A stretch of 52,359 bases of DNA from Acidobacteriota bacterium (GTDB lineage Bacteria > Acidobacteriota > Aminicenantia > JBFLYD01), in contig JBFLYD010000019.1 of assembly GCA_040756905.1 (NCBI GenBank), positions 1-52,359 of the forward strand. Reading direction: 5' to 3'. Under the pieces are notes generated by a model, which did no database searches, was not told the origin of the DNA, and worked only from the letters and a program-made list of their open reading frames with translations. Both the position numbers and the translations under genes were made by a program. Positions within the stretch are counted from its first letter, which is position 1. Every line of letters begins with the position of its first letter. Below are positions 40,888 through 48,756 of the stretch, piece after piece.

Positions 40888-42333
40888 ATGAAAAAAAATC
40901 TTATAAAAATAAATGACTATAAATGGGTTATACCCAAAGAAACAAACCCATTGATGAAAGTGCCTGGGGTCATATTTGCTTCTGAAGAGCTCGTTCAAAA
41001 AGCTCTTGAGGATCAATCCCTTGTTCAGGTAATAAATGCTGCATCCCTTCCTGGCATAGTAAAAGCTTCTATTGCAATGCCTGATATTCATTTTGGATAT
41101 GGGCTTCCGATCGGAGGCGTGGTGGCCACTGACTGGGAAAATGGAGTTATCTCCCCTGGCGGAGTTGGGTTTGACATAAACTGTGGGGTAAGATTGATAA
41201 GAACCAACTTTTTTTTAAAAGATATAAAAGATAAAGAAAGAGCCATAGTAGATACGCTATACCAAAAAATTCCTACTGGTGTTGGTTCTAGGGGTGCTTT
41301 AAAGCTTTCATTCAATGAATTAAAGGAAGTTCTAAAGAAAGGTGCAAAATGGGCAGTGGAAAGGGGTTACGGAGATAAAGAAGATCTTAATTCTACTGAA
41401 TCTTTAGGAACTCTTGAGGGAGCAGACCCTGAAAAAGTTAGCTCTAAAGCTCTGGATAGAGGAAAGGATCAGCTTGGAACTTTAGGCTCAGGCAATCATT
41501 TCCTGGAGGTTCAATATGTTGAAGAAATCTACGACCCTCACATAGCTAAAATTTTAGGACTTGAAAAAGATTTAATCACAGTGATGATTCATACAGGGTC
41601 AAGAGGACTCGGACATCAAATTGCAACCGACTATCTGGCGATACTCGGAGGAGCTTTAAAAAAATGGGGAATCAATGTTCCTGACAGACAGCTTGCCTGC
41701 GCTCCTATCCAATCTAAAGAAGGAATGAATTACATTGAGGCCATGAAAGGAGCTGCCAATTTTGCATGGGCAAACAGGCAGATTATAATGCACTGGGCTG
41801 AGGAAGCGTTGCTAAGAGCATTGAACATTTCAAGGCCATCCCTTGGAATGAAATTAATTTATGATATTGCTCACAACATTGTAAAAAAAGAAGAGCACAT
41901 CGTTGAAGGAAAAAAGATGACAGTTGCAGTCCATCGCAAAGGTGCTACAAGAGCTTTCCCTCCATTTCACCCTGAGGTTCCAATAATTTACAGAGAAATT
42001 GGCCAGCCGGTTATAATTCCAGGAGATATGGGAAGATATTCCTATTTACTCGTTGGCGAAGAAAAGGCTATGGAAGAAAGTTTCGGTTCCTCATGTCATG
42101 GCGCAGGAAGAGTTCTTTCAAGGCATCAGGCTATGAAGAGAGCTCAGGGAAGATCCATCTCAAAAGAATTAGAACAGGATGGAATTCTTGTCAGAGCTTC
42201 TGACAGAGAAACGCTTGTTGAAGAAATGTCAGAAGCTTATAAAGATGTTTCCCTGGTTGTGGAATCAATAGAAAAAGCCTCGATCTCAAAAAAAGTAGTC
42301 AGAATGCGACCCATAACAGTCATCAAAGGCTAA
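40888..42333 (+). CDS. rtcB: RNA-splicing ligase RtcB
   Basis: Joins RNA 3'-phosphate or 2',3'-cyclic-phosphate ends to 5'-hydroxyl ends using GTP and manganese, in tRNA or rRNA repair. Metal and active-site motifs are intact: MPDIHFGYGLPIGGVVA, GVGFDINCGVRLIRT (Cys ligand), LGTLGSGNHFLEVQ, MIHTGSRGLGHQIATDY, HRKGATRAFPP, and SSCHGAGRVLSRHQA with the guanylated His. The ATG at 40888 is used; a GTG nine bases earlier is possible, and neither has a strong ribosome site. About 481 residues. The stop overlaps the converging AsnRS-like gene by four bases. Confidence 0.96.
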   Translation: MKKNLIKINDYKWVIPKETNPLMKVPGVIFASEELVQKALEDQSLVQVINAASLPGIVKASIAMPDIHFGYGLPIGGVVATDWENGVISPGGVGFDINCGVRLIRTNFFLKDIKDKERAIVDTLYQKIPTGVGSRGALKLSFNELKEVLKKGAKWAVERGYGDKEDLNSTESLGTLEGADPEKVSSKALDRGKDQLGTLGSGNHFLEVQYVEEIYDPHIAKILGLEKDLITVMIHTGSRGLGHQIATDYLAILGGALKKWGINVPDRQLACAPIQSKEGMNYIEAMKGAANFAWANRQIIMHWAEEALLRALNISRPSLGMKLIYDIAHNIVKKEEHIVEGKKMTVAVHRKGATRAFPPFHPEVPIIYREIGQPVIIPGDMGRYSYLLVGEEKAMEESFGSSCHGAGRVLSRHQAMKRAQGRSISKELEQDGILVRASDRETLVEEMSEAYKDVSLVVESIEKASISKKVVRMRPITVIKG

Positions 42334-43274
42334 AGGGAAAATTCTCCAGGGATTTTTGGGAATAATTTTGTCTCCTCAATTCTCTCAATTCCACAGATAT
42401 ACCTTGTAAGCCTTTCTATTCCGATCCCAAAACCAGCTGAAGGATATAATCCCTTTTTTGCAATCTCCAGGTAAAAAGAAAAATACGATAGATCAATATT
42501 TTTTCTTTGTATTCTTTTTAAAATTTTTTCATATTCAAATTCCCTTTCTCCCCCTGAGAGTGCCTCTCCGTAGCCTTCAGGAAAGATTAGATCCATATCG
42601 ACTAAATACCCTGGCTGAGATTTATCTTCTCTATCGTAAAACTCTCTTATCTCGATTGGAAAATCTATAAGCCATACAGGCTCACCAAGCTCTCTTGATA
42701 ATAAATCTTCATAATTCTTTTGGTATTTCTGATATACATCTTTAAATTTTACTTTTCCAAAAGGAGTTTTTGGGATTTTTAATTTTCTTCTAAAAAAATC
42801 AAGTTCTTTTTTGGAGGATTCTTTCACAGATTTAATTATATGAACTAAAAGTCTCTCTCCCAGAGAAAGAATTTCTTCTCTTCTTGCATTTCTTACCTCC
42901 AAATCCAGCTGGGTAAATTCAAAAAGATGTTTACCTGAGTCCTTTTTCTCCTCTGGTTCAATTCTCAAGTTTGGTGAAAATGTAAACATTTTTTCTAATG
43001 AGAGAAGGGAAATCTGCTTATGAAATATCATGCTCTTTGTGATCTGATATGGATATCCATAAAGAGAAAAAGATATTTTTACATTTGGATCAGCTAAAGG
43101 ATCAGTTATAGGAGAAATAATAACTGGAAAAATCTCGATAAACCCCTCTTTCCTTAAAAACTCTCCAGCACTTCTTATGATCTCACTCTGTACCTTAACG
43201 GCATTTTTTATTTTTTCAGAGCTCAAAAACTCATATATTTTATCTGTCTTTTCTTTAATTTTTTCTTCTTTCAT
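42330..43274 (-). CDS. archaeal-type asparagine synthetase (AsnRS catalytic-domain paralogue)
   Basis: A 314-residue class II aminoacyl-tRNA-synthetase core without an anticodon-binding domain. Motif 2 is FSPNLRIEPEEKKDSGKHLFEF followed by TQLDLEVRNA, and motif 3 is GFGIGIERLTRYICGIERIEE. The active-site pattern follows AsnRS/AspRS (ITKSMIFHKQISLLSLEKMF). Stand-alone AsnRS-like cores of this length, known from Archaea (Pyrococcus AS-AR), make asparagine from aspartate, ATP and ammonia. Other options are tRNA or protein modification, as for the LysRS-like EpmA. It converges with rtcB, sharing four bases. Confidence 0.75.
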   Translation of the reverse strand: MKEEKIKEKTDKIYEFLSSEKIKNAVKVQSEIIRSAGEFLRKEGFIEIFPVIISPITDPLADPNVKISFSLYGYPYQITKSMIFHKQISLLSLEKMFTFSPNLRIEPEEKKDSGKHLFEFTQLDLEVRNARREEILSLGERLLVHIIKSVKESSKKELDFFRRKLKIPKTPFGKVKFKDVYQKYQKNYEDLLSRELGEPVWLIDFPIEIREFYDREDKSQPGYLVDMDLIFPEGYGEALSGGEREFEYEKILKRIQRKNIDLSYFSFYLEIAKKGLYPSAGFGIGIERLTRYICGIERIEETKLFPKIPGEFSL

Positions 43275-43339
43275 TATTGTAAAACCTCCTGGAATAAGAT
43301 TTTTTCTTTAAAATGAAAAGATTAAGAAAAAGCTGTAGC

Positions 43340-43360
43340 TGTCCCCTTTAAAAGGGGACA
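43340..43360. repeat. perfect 10-bp palindrome in a divergent promoter region
   Basis: TGTCCCCTTT and AAAGGGGACA surround one central A. It lies between the divergent starts of the AsnRS-like gene and the ECF sigma gene, so it is not a terminator for either. It could be an operator or a REP-type unit. Confidence 0.55.
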
Positions 43361-43530
43361 TTATTGTTGGTGAGATTATTTATGGAAGGATTGTTATCTA
43401 AATTTAAACATTCTCCATCACAATTATATTTCACAGAGTTATACTACAAAAATAAACAGGACAAGTCAAATGTTAAACATTTATATTTAATTTAATTTGA
43501 ATAAAAATTGAATCTCATTTGTAGTAGTAT

Positions 43531-44058
43531 ATGGGAGAGATGGAAGAAGACTCTAATATGATAAGCAAAGTCCTAAAAGGAAACAAAGAAGAATATGGAC
43601 TATTGGTTAAAAAATATATGAAAAAAGCCTATTTTATAGCTTTGGGAATTGTCAAAGACCCTGATGAAGCTCTGGATCTTTCCCAAGAAGCTTTCGTCAA
43701 AGCATTTAAGAATCTCAAGAATTTTGATGTGAGAAAACCTTTTTTCCCATGGTTTTATAAGATATTAAAAAATTTGTGTCTTAATTTTTCCAATAAAAAA
43801 AGGAGAGGCCAAAAGGCTCTAACAGAAATATTTAAACTCCAATCTCATGAAAAAGAAAAAGATTCTTCTATTAAAAAATCTTTACTCCAAGCGGTAGAGG
43901 AACTCCCCTTTGAAGAAAAAGAAATTATAATGCTGAGGTATTTTCAAGGGCTTTCTTATGAAGAAATCTCAGAAATTCTTGAGTGTCCGATAGGAACAGT
44001 TATGTCTCGATTATATTATGCTAAGAAAAAATTAAAAGAAAAAATGAAAGGTTTTTAA
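43531..44058 (+). CDS. ECF-type RNA polymerase sigma factor
   Basis: A 175-residue sigma-70-family protein with only region 2 (NMISKVLKGNKEEYGLLVKKYMKKAYFIALGIVKDPDEALDLSQEAFVKAFKNL; FPWFYKILKNLCLNF) and region 4 (AVEELPFEEKEIIMLRYFQGLSYEEISEILECPIGTVMSRLYYAKKKL), as in ECF factors. The start may be 43531 or the ATG nine bases on; the first has no ribosome site upstream and could be leaderless. The anti-sigma gene follows after one base, so it controls this factor in the usual way, and the operon probably autoregulates. Confidence 0.93.
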   Translation: MGEMEEDSNMISKVLKGNKEEYGLLVKKYMKKAYFIALGIVKDPDEALDLSQEAFVKAFKNLKNFDVRKPFFPWFYKILKNLCLNFSNKKRRGQKALTEIFKLQSHEKEKDSSIKKSLLQAVEELPFEEKEIIMLRYFQGLSYEEISEILECPIGTVMSRLYYAKKKLKEKMKGF

Positions 44059-44059
44059 A

Positions 44060-44509
44060 ATGGAAGAACATCACGACTATAAAATTTTATTGATGAAGTA
44101 TCTTGATAATGAATTGTCTGAAGAAGAAAGAGAAAATTTCCAGAATCATATAAAGTACTGTCAGGAATGTGAAAAGGAATTAAATGAATTTAAAAAATTA
44201 AAGGAGGTGATGAAAAGTATGAGATATTTGGAACCTCAAGATGAAGTATGGGAAAGGTATTGGACATCAATTTATAACCGATTAGAGAGAGGAATTGGCT
44301 GGATTCTTTTATCCATTGGCTCAATTATACTCCTTCTTTACGGAGCTTTTAAATTAATTGAGGATCTCATAAAAGACCCTACTATAGCTCTTTTGGTTAA
44401 AATAGGAGCTATCACTTTTTTAGCAGGCGCGGTTATACTTTTCGTTTCAGCATTAAGGGAGAGAATTTTTGTCTGGAAAAGGGATAAATACAGGGAGGTG
44501 AAAAGATGA
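44060..44509 (+). CDS. zinc-finger (HC2) membrane anti-sigma factor
   Basis: The N-terminus has the anti-sigma zinc finger: KYLDNELSEEERENFQNHIKYCQECEKEL, with His and the CxxC ligands at HxxxCxxC spacing. Two membrane helices follow at about 79-98 (GWILLSIGSIILLLYGAF) and 113-131 (IGAITFLAGAVILFVSAL), with a basic cytoplasmic end. It would hold the ECF factor at the inner membrane until a signal releases it. The gene starts one base after the sigma stop and overlaps the YbjQ gene by four bases. Confidence 0.88.
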   Translation: MEEHHDYKILLMKYLDNELSEEERENFQNHIKYCQECEKELNEFKKLKEVMKSMRYLEPQDEVWERYWTSIYNRLERGIGWILLSIGSIILLLYGAFKLIEDLIKDPTIALLVKIGAITFLAGAVILFVSALRERIFVWKRDKYREVKR

Positions 44510-44829
44510 TAATTACTACAGCTGATGCTATCCCAGGAAAAAGAATCGTAAAAGTTTTAGGCCTTGTAAAAGGCAATACAGTAAGAGCAAGGCACATTGG
44601 AAGGGATATGATGGCTCTTTTTAGAAATATCATAGGAGGCGAAATAACAGAATACACAAAGCTTTTAGCTGAATCTCGAGAGCAGTCTATTGATCGAATG
44701 ACAGAGAAGGCTGAAGAATTAGGAGCAAACGCTATAGTTGGGTTTAGATTTATCACATCCTATCTTATGGGTGGAGCTGCTGAGCTATTAGCTTATGGAA
44801 CAGCTGTTGTTACAGAAGAAGAGAGATAA
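44506..44829 (+). CDS. YbjQ/UPF0145 family protein
   Basis: A 107-residue protein typical of YbjQ: ITTADAIPGKRIVKVLGLVKGNTVRARHIGRDMMALFRNIIGGEITEYTKLL, REQSIDRMTEKAEELGANAIVGFRF and ELLAYGTAVV. The family forms pentamers and has been called heavy-metal-binding, but its role is not established. The ATGA overlap with the anti-sigma gene places it in the sigma operon, which hints at an envelope or metal stress signal. Confidence 0.9.
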   Translation: MIITTADAIPGKRIVKVLGLVKGNTVRARHIGRDMMALFRNIIGGEITEYTKLLAESREQSIDRMTEKAEELGANAIVGFRFITSYLMGGAAELLAYGTAVVTEEER

Positions 44830-44862
44830 AGAGAATTTTATTTTGAAGAAAAAAGAGATACT

Positions 44863-44937
44863 ATGAAAAAATTCATTATTTGGATAATTATCCTTTTAGT
44901 TTTGATTCTATTCATGCTTCTAAGTGACTCAAATTAA
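44863..44937 (+). CDS. 24-residue membrane microprotein
   Basis: ATG at 44863 to TAA at 44935 encodes MKKFIIWIIILLVLILFMLL followed by SDSN: a pure hydrophobic helix with two Lys in front, the standard form of bacterial membrane microproteins. It lies 33 bases after ybjQ and 95 before the hydrolase gene. A weak AGAG precedes the start. Expression cannot be shown from sequence. Confidence 0.4.
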   Translation: MKKFIIWIIILLVLILFMLLSDSN

Positions 44938-45032
44938 TATGCATCATCTCATATATTTTATAAGAGAGGTGAGTAATTTAATTCTCTGGACGATGATTTT
45001 TGGATAAACAATTATAAAAAGGGAGGGGTAAA

Positions 45033-47375
45033 ATGAAAAGAAGTATTTTTTCTGTTGCGTTAATTATCTTTTTATCCTGCCTTATCTCAGGGCAGGAAAT
45101 AATAGAGAAGGGGAAACTGAAAATTTATTTTCTTGGAGAGGAAGTTGGGTATGAGGATTACTCTCTTATAAAAAAAGATAGCGATTTTTATTTAGTATGT
45201 TCTGGCGAAATGAAAAAACCCATGTCCCTAAAAATAAATAGAATGGAAATTACATACGATAAAAATTATTTTCCAGTTAAATTTTTTCTCGATGCTTCAG
45301 TAAATAACATTCCTCAATTGATTAATTCAATATTTAAAGAAGGAAAAGCTATAAATGAAATCAAAATAAAAGAAGAATCCAGAATATTAGAGATCTCAGT
45401 AAAGCCAGGAACCCTTATTCTACCCAATGGAATCTTCTCGACGTATATAATTGCTTTAAAACGTTATGACTTTGAAAAAAGAGGGAAACAGGAATTTTCA
45501 GCCTTCATTCTGCCTCAACAGGAATTGACTTTTTCAATGGAATTAAAAGAAGTCCAGGAAATTGAATTGAAGAGAGGAAAAGTCTCTACAGAGCATTTCT
45601 CTGCAACCCTTGCAGGAGTTATAGCAGAAGATATCTGGGTCGATAAAGAAAGAAAATTGATTAAATTTTCAATTCCTTCCCAAGGAATCGAAATTTTCGG
45701 AGAAGAAATAAAGAAAGAGGAAGAAGTTGTATGGGAAAAGGATGGGAAAAGAGAAATCGAGAGGGGAAGATATGAAATATACATTCAGAATTCTAACATA
45801 GGATTCAGTGAGTTTGCTTTAAAAACCGATGGAAAAAATTATTTCCTTTTTGGAAGAAATAAAATAACTCTGGGAACTATCAGCCAGGATGCTGTTTCAC
45901 ATCAAGAATATGATGATAAATTGGAACCTATTCAGTACAACATTAAAGGGAAATGGAATGGAAAGCCTTTTGAGATAAAAGGAAATGCAGAGGGGAATAA
46001 AATAAAAACTTTTATGAGTGATGCAACAGCACTAAAAGATAAAGATTTTATAAAGGATGAAAAAACAATATTTTTGAATGACCTATCATTTTACGACTAT
46101 CTGATATTTTTTAAAAAATTGGAAAAGTTAAATTTAAGAGAAAAAAAATTCTACGGAATAGTGAGACCAGCCTCTGATGTTTTAATATTGGAAACGTACA
46201 GAATTCCTGTAAATATATCATTTGTTGAAAAGGAAAATTCAGAGCTAAATGGAAAGACTATAACATTGGAGAGATACTTTTTAGATGTAGCTGGAGCTGA
46301 GGGATTGTATGCATGGAAATACGACGGTAAAATAATAAAATTCTTTTCTCCTTTTAAATATCAGGTAGCTTTTTTAAAAGGTTATGAAAACATAAAGACT
46401 ATCGATATCCCAAAAAAAGAAGTCAAGGCAATAAATTACACTTCCGAAGATGTCATATTTCAATCTGGAAATTTAAAATTAGCAGGTTCTGTAACAATTC
46501 CAAAATATAAGGGTAAAAAATTCCCAGCGGTAGTTTTGGTATCAGGTTCTGGACCTCAGGACAGAAATGAAGATACCCCAGGAAAAGGAGGGTTGAAATT
46601 TGGCATTTTCAAGATTATTTCTCATTATTTAAGTGAAAAAGGAATAATTGTTCTCAGATATGATGATCGTGGCGTTGGAAAAAGTGAAGGAAATTTTGCC
46701 GATACAACTGACGAAGACTTTGTTTCTGATGCAGAATCAGCTGTTAAATACTTAAGATCAAGGGATGATGTTGACCCTGAGAAGATATTTCTCGTTGGCC
46801 ATAGCGAAGGCGGGATAATTGCTCCTCGTGTAGCTTTGAATGACCAAAGGCTGGCAGGAATTGTATTAATGGCAGGGACTGCAACCCGGGGTTCTCAAGT
46901 CCTAATCGAACAAACAATACATCTCTTGAATTCAGCGGAACTAACACAAGATGAAATTAATAGAGCGATGGAAATTCAGGAAAAAGTTATAAAAGCTCTT
47001 TCAGGAGAAATAGATGAGAAAGAAGTGGAAGAGTATTTAGTTCCAATGAAGCCTCGAATGAAATGGATTAAGTCTTTTATAAATTATGATCCTTCTAAAA
47101 CAATAAAGAAAGTAAAATGCCCAATTTTAATTCTAAATGGAGGAAAAGATATTCAGGTACTTTCTTACCATGCCAAAAAGCTTGAGGAAATCGCAAAAAC
47201 CTCAGGCAATAAAAATGTAACTTTGAAGATATTCCCCAGTTTAAACCACCTTTTCATTAAGTCAAAATCCGGGAATGTCTCTGAATATGCTTTTCAATTG
47301 ATGGAAAATAAGAATTTAAGCGAAGAATTTTTAGGCTATCTTGTTAGATGGATTAAAAGGCACACCAATAATTAG
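45033..47375 (+). CDS. exported alpha/beta hydrolase with large N-terminal beta region
   Basis: A strong GGGAGGGG site precedes the ATG and a signal peptide follows (SIFSVALIIFLSCLISG). The 440-residue N-terminal part has two similar halves of DUF3108/LolA-like strands (KGKLKIYFLGEEVGYEDYSL; RGRYEIYIQNSNIGFSEFAL). The rest is a serine hydrolase: PAVVLVSGSGPQDRNEDTPG, LRYDDRGVGKSEG, and GHSEGG with Ser591, then Asp706 (NGGKDIQV) and His739 (SLNHLF). This is the esterase/peptidase-like group often annotated as S9 or dienelactone-type hydrolase. The substrate is unknown. It may belong to the sigma-factor regulon. Confidence 0.85.
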   Translation: MKRSIFSVALIIFLSCLISGQEIIEKGKLKIYFLGEEVGYEDYSLIKKDSDFYLVCSGEMKKPMSLKINRMEITYDKNYFPVKFFLDASVNNIPQLINSIFKEGKAINEIKIKEESRILEISVKPGTLILPNGIFSTYIIALKRYDFEKRGKQEFSAFILPQQELTFSMELKEVQEIELKRGKVSTEHFSATLAGVIAEDIWVDKERKLIKFSIPSQGIEIFGEEIKKEEEVVWEKDGKREIERGRYEIYIQNSNIGFSEFALKTDGKNYFLFGRNKITLGTISQDAVSHQEYDDKLEPIQYNIKGKWNGKPFEIKGNAEGNKIKTFMSDATALKDKDFIKDEKTIFLNDLSFYDYLIFFKKLEKLNLREKKFYGIVRPASDVLILETYRIPVNISFVEKENSELNGKTITLERYFLDVAGAEGLYAWKYDGKIIKFFSPFKYQVAFLKGYENIKTIDIPKKEVKAINYTSEDVIFQSGNLKLAGSVTIPKYKGKKFPAVVLVSGSGPQDRNEDTPGKGGLKFGIFKIISHYLSEKGIIVLRYDDRGVGKSEGNFADTTDEDFVSDAESAVKYLRSRDDVDPEKIFLVGHSEGGIIAPRVALNDQRLAGIVLMAGTATRGSQVLIEQTIHLLNSAELTQDEINRAMEIQEKVIKALSGEIDEKEVEEYLVPMKPRMKWIKSFINYDPSKTIKKVKCPILILNGGKDIQVLSYHAKKLEEIAKTSGNKNVTLKIFPSLNHLFIKSKSGNVSEYAFQLMENKNLSEEFLGYLVRWIKRHTNN

Positions 47376-47391
47376 TAAGTCATACGCAACC

Positions 47392-47421
47392 TTGACACTC
47401 ATTAGAGAATTCTTTTATTAT
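47392..47421 (+). promoter_or_regulatory. sigma-70-type promoter of tRNA-Phe
   Basis: A perfect TTGACA (47392-47397) and TATTAT (47416-47421, five of six) stand 18 bases apart. Transcription would start near 47428, just before the mature tRNA end at 47431. Confidence 0.7.
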
Positions 47422-47430
47422 TAAAAAGAT

Positions 47431-47503
47431 GCCGAGATAGCTCAGTCGGTAGAGCGAGGGCCTGAAAAGCCCTGCGTCGGCGGTTCGATTCCGCCTCTCG
47501 GCA
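47431..47503 (+). tRNA. tRNA-Phe (GAA)
   Basis: The cloverleaf is complete. The acceptor stem is GCCGAGA with TCTCGGC and discriminator A, and the D arm contains AGCTCAGTCGGTAGAGC. The anticodon stem AGGGC/GCCCT encloses CTGAAAA with anticodon GAA. The T arm is GGCGG TTCGATT CCGCC. The CCA end is not encoded. It stands at the edge of the accessory region (toxin module, recombinase, IS remnants), a common place for integration. Confidence 0.98.
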
Positions 47504-47805
47504 TATAGTTTTTTCAATATTGATGAGCTTTTTCACATTCTTAATCCTTCATTACATTTCATCACCTTTAATTATTTTCATGGGCAGGTTTTTTTAACCC
47601 CTATAAATAGCTTAAACCCTTATCAATTCAAGTTAAACTCGCTATAAAGAATATCCAACATCGGCGTCAAGAGATTCTATCAAAAGGAAAAATTATAGGC
47701 TGATTTTGGGTAGATTTACTCTCATATAAAATTCAATCTCAAATAGAGATAATTAAAGACCAAAATACGGGAGAAAATTTATATGAGCGTTCGTGGCGCT
47801 ATCAA
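47504..47805. other. gene-free stretch between tRNA-Phe and the RelE gene
   Basis: No coding frame and no duplicate of the tRNA 3' end was found. An AT-rich tail with a T run directly after the tRNA may end transcription. The rest holds only short direct and inverted similarities. Confidence 0.5.
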
Positions 47806-48126
47806 TTAAAATATAAGCTTAAGTTTAATTTTCTTATATATGTTTCCCCTCGGCCCCAAATTAATTATATTTACTTGTTTTTCTTCTTGTAATATTTCAT
47901 ATATTATTCTGAAATCACCAGTTCTAGAACTCCATAAACCGCCAAGATCTCCACTAAGAGGAGCTCCTGCTATGTAAGGATTTTCTTCTATTTTTTTGAT
48001 TTCTTTATTTATTTGCTCTCTGATTTTTGGAGAGCTTCGGGAAGTATATTTTTCATAACTTTTTCTTGCTTGTTTATTTTCAAAGAAAATTCTATATTTA
48101 TTCTTTTCTGATTTTCTCCCACTCAA
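47806..48126 (-). CDS. RelE/ParE-superfamily toxin
   Basis: A 106-residue RelE-like protein: YRIFFENKQARKSYEKYTSRSSPKIREQINKEIKKIEENPY, then GDLGGLWSSRTGDFRIIYEIL and VNIINLGPRGNIYKK, the core strand and C-terminal strand of the fold with the basic residues of mRNA interferases. The start is TTG inside the end of the preceding gene, behind AAGGTGGGG, so the two frames overlap by 29 bases. Toxin downstream of its partner in tight overlap is the usual type II arrangement. The C-terminus runs on a few residues beyond the usual length. Confidence 0.82.
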   Translation of the reverse strand: MSGRKSEKNKYRIFFENKQARKSYEKYTSRSSPKIREQINKEIKKIEENPYIAGAPLSGDLGGLWSSRTGDFRIIYEILQEEKQVNIINLGPRGNIYKKIKLKLIF

Positions 48127-48439
48127 TTACCCCACCTTTCCTTGCACGATTCCAATTTTTTTTAATTTGTTTCAATAAGTTAGGGTTTTTTATAATTTCC
48201 GAAGTAATTATTTTTCCTTGTTCAATTTGTTCTTTAGATATAAAAGTTGCAATATTATCAGAAAACGCCACAGATGTTGTAGATATCGCTTCTTCTCCTT
48301 CTTTTTTCACATTCACCGCTTCCCAAACATTAGACAGTTGAGATATATCAAAATGTTTATTAATAAAAAATATTATTTCCTTTTCCAAGAGAAACGATGC
48401 ATAATTTGAACTAAAAGATGCATTTAGTATATTGCTCAT
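48098..48439 (-). CDS. candidate antitoxin (unrecognised family)
   Basis: A 113-residue soluble protein with no similarity I recognise to RHH, AbrB, Phd or HTH antitoxins. The N-terminal half (SSNYASFLLEKEIIFFINKHFDISQL) looks helical; the C-terminal half (SKEQIEQGKIITSEIIKNPNLLKQIKKNW, then ARKGGVIEWEKIRKE) is basic. It lies one base after the 83-residue gene and overlaps the RelE gene by 29 bases, so position alone suggests the antitoxin role. The weak AGAGAG before its ATG suggests coupling to the gene before it. Confidence 0.55.
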   Translation of the reverse strand: MSNILNASFSSNYASFLLEKEIIFFINKHFDISQLSNVWEAVNVKKEGEEAISTTSVAFSDNIATFISKEQIEQGKIITSEIIKNPNLLKQIKKNWNRARKGGVIEWEKIRKE

Positions 48440-48440
48440 T

Positions 48441-48692
48441 TTATTCTCTCTTTCTTAAATTCTCAGGAACTATGGCATCTATAGCATTGGTTGAATGAAC
48501 ATAATAAATGGGATCGTTTGTATTTGGATGATATTTATTGGTTCTAACAACTTTTGTGATTATTGCCTTAAATTTGAGAATTGAGCCATCTTTGAGTTCA
48601 TAAACATTCCAATTTTCTTCTTTTATTTTGAATTCTACTTCCTCTCCTTCTACCCACTCTGAACCTATTAAAACTTTGATTTTTCTCTCCAT
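48441..48692 (-). CDS. small conserved protein heading the RelE operon
   Basis: An 83-residue beta-rich protein with no recognised family: KIKVLIGSEWVEGEEVEFKI, then LKDGSILKFKAIITKVVRTNKYHPNTNDPIYYVHSTNAIDAIVPENLRKRE. The K-VVRT-KY-P-x-x-x-DPIYYVHSTN block looks conserved in style. An AGGAGG with a five-base spacer gives the best ribosome site of the operon, and the promoter at 48717-48745 lies just upstream. It may be a third component of the toxin module or the true antitoxin. Confidence 0.6.
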   Translation of the reverse strand: MERKIKVLIGSEWVEGEEVEFKIKEENWNVYELKDGSILKFKAIITKVVRTNKYHPNTNDPIYYVHSTNAIDAIVPENLRKRE

Positions 48693-48716
48693 AATATCCT
48701 CCTTCCTTTTCTATAA

Positions 48717-48745
48717 TTCATAACTTAGATTAAACAATAAGTCAA
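48717..48745 (-). promoter_or_regulatory. promoter of the RelE-type three-gene operon
   Basis: On the reverse strand TTGACT (complement 48740-48745) and TATGAA (complement 48717-48722) are 17 bases apart, in the short gap between the recombinase stop and the 83-residue gene. The -35 is good and the -10 moderate. Confidence 0.5.
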
Positions 48746-48756
48746 ATTATAGTTTT

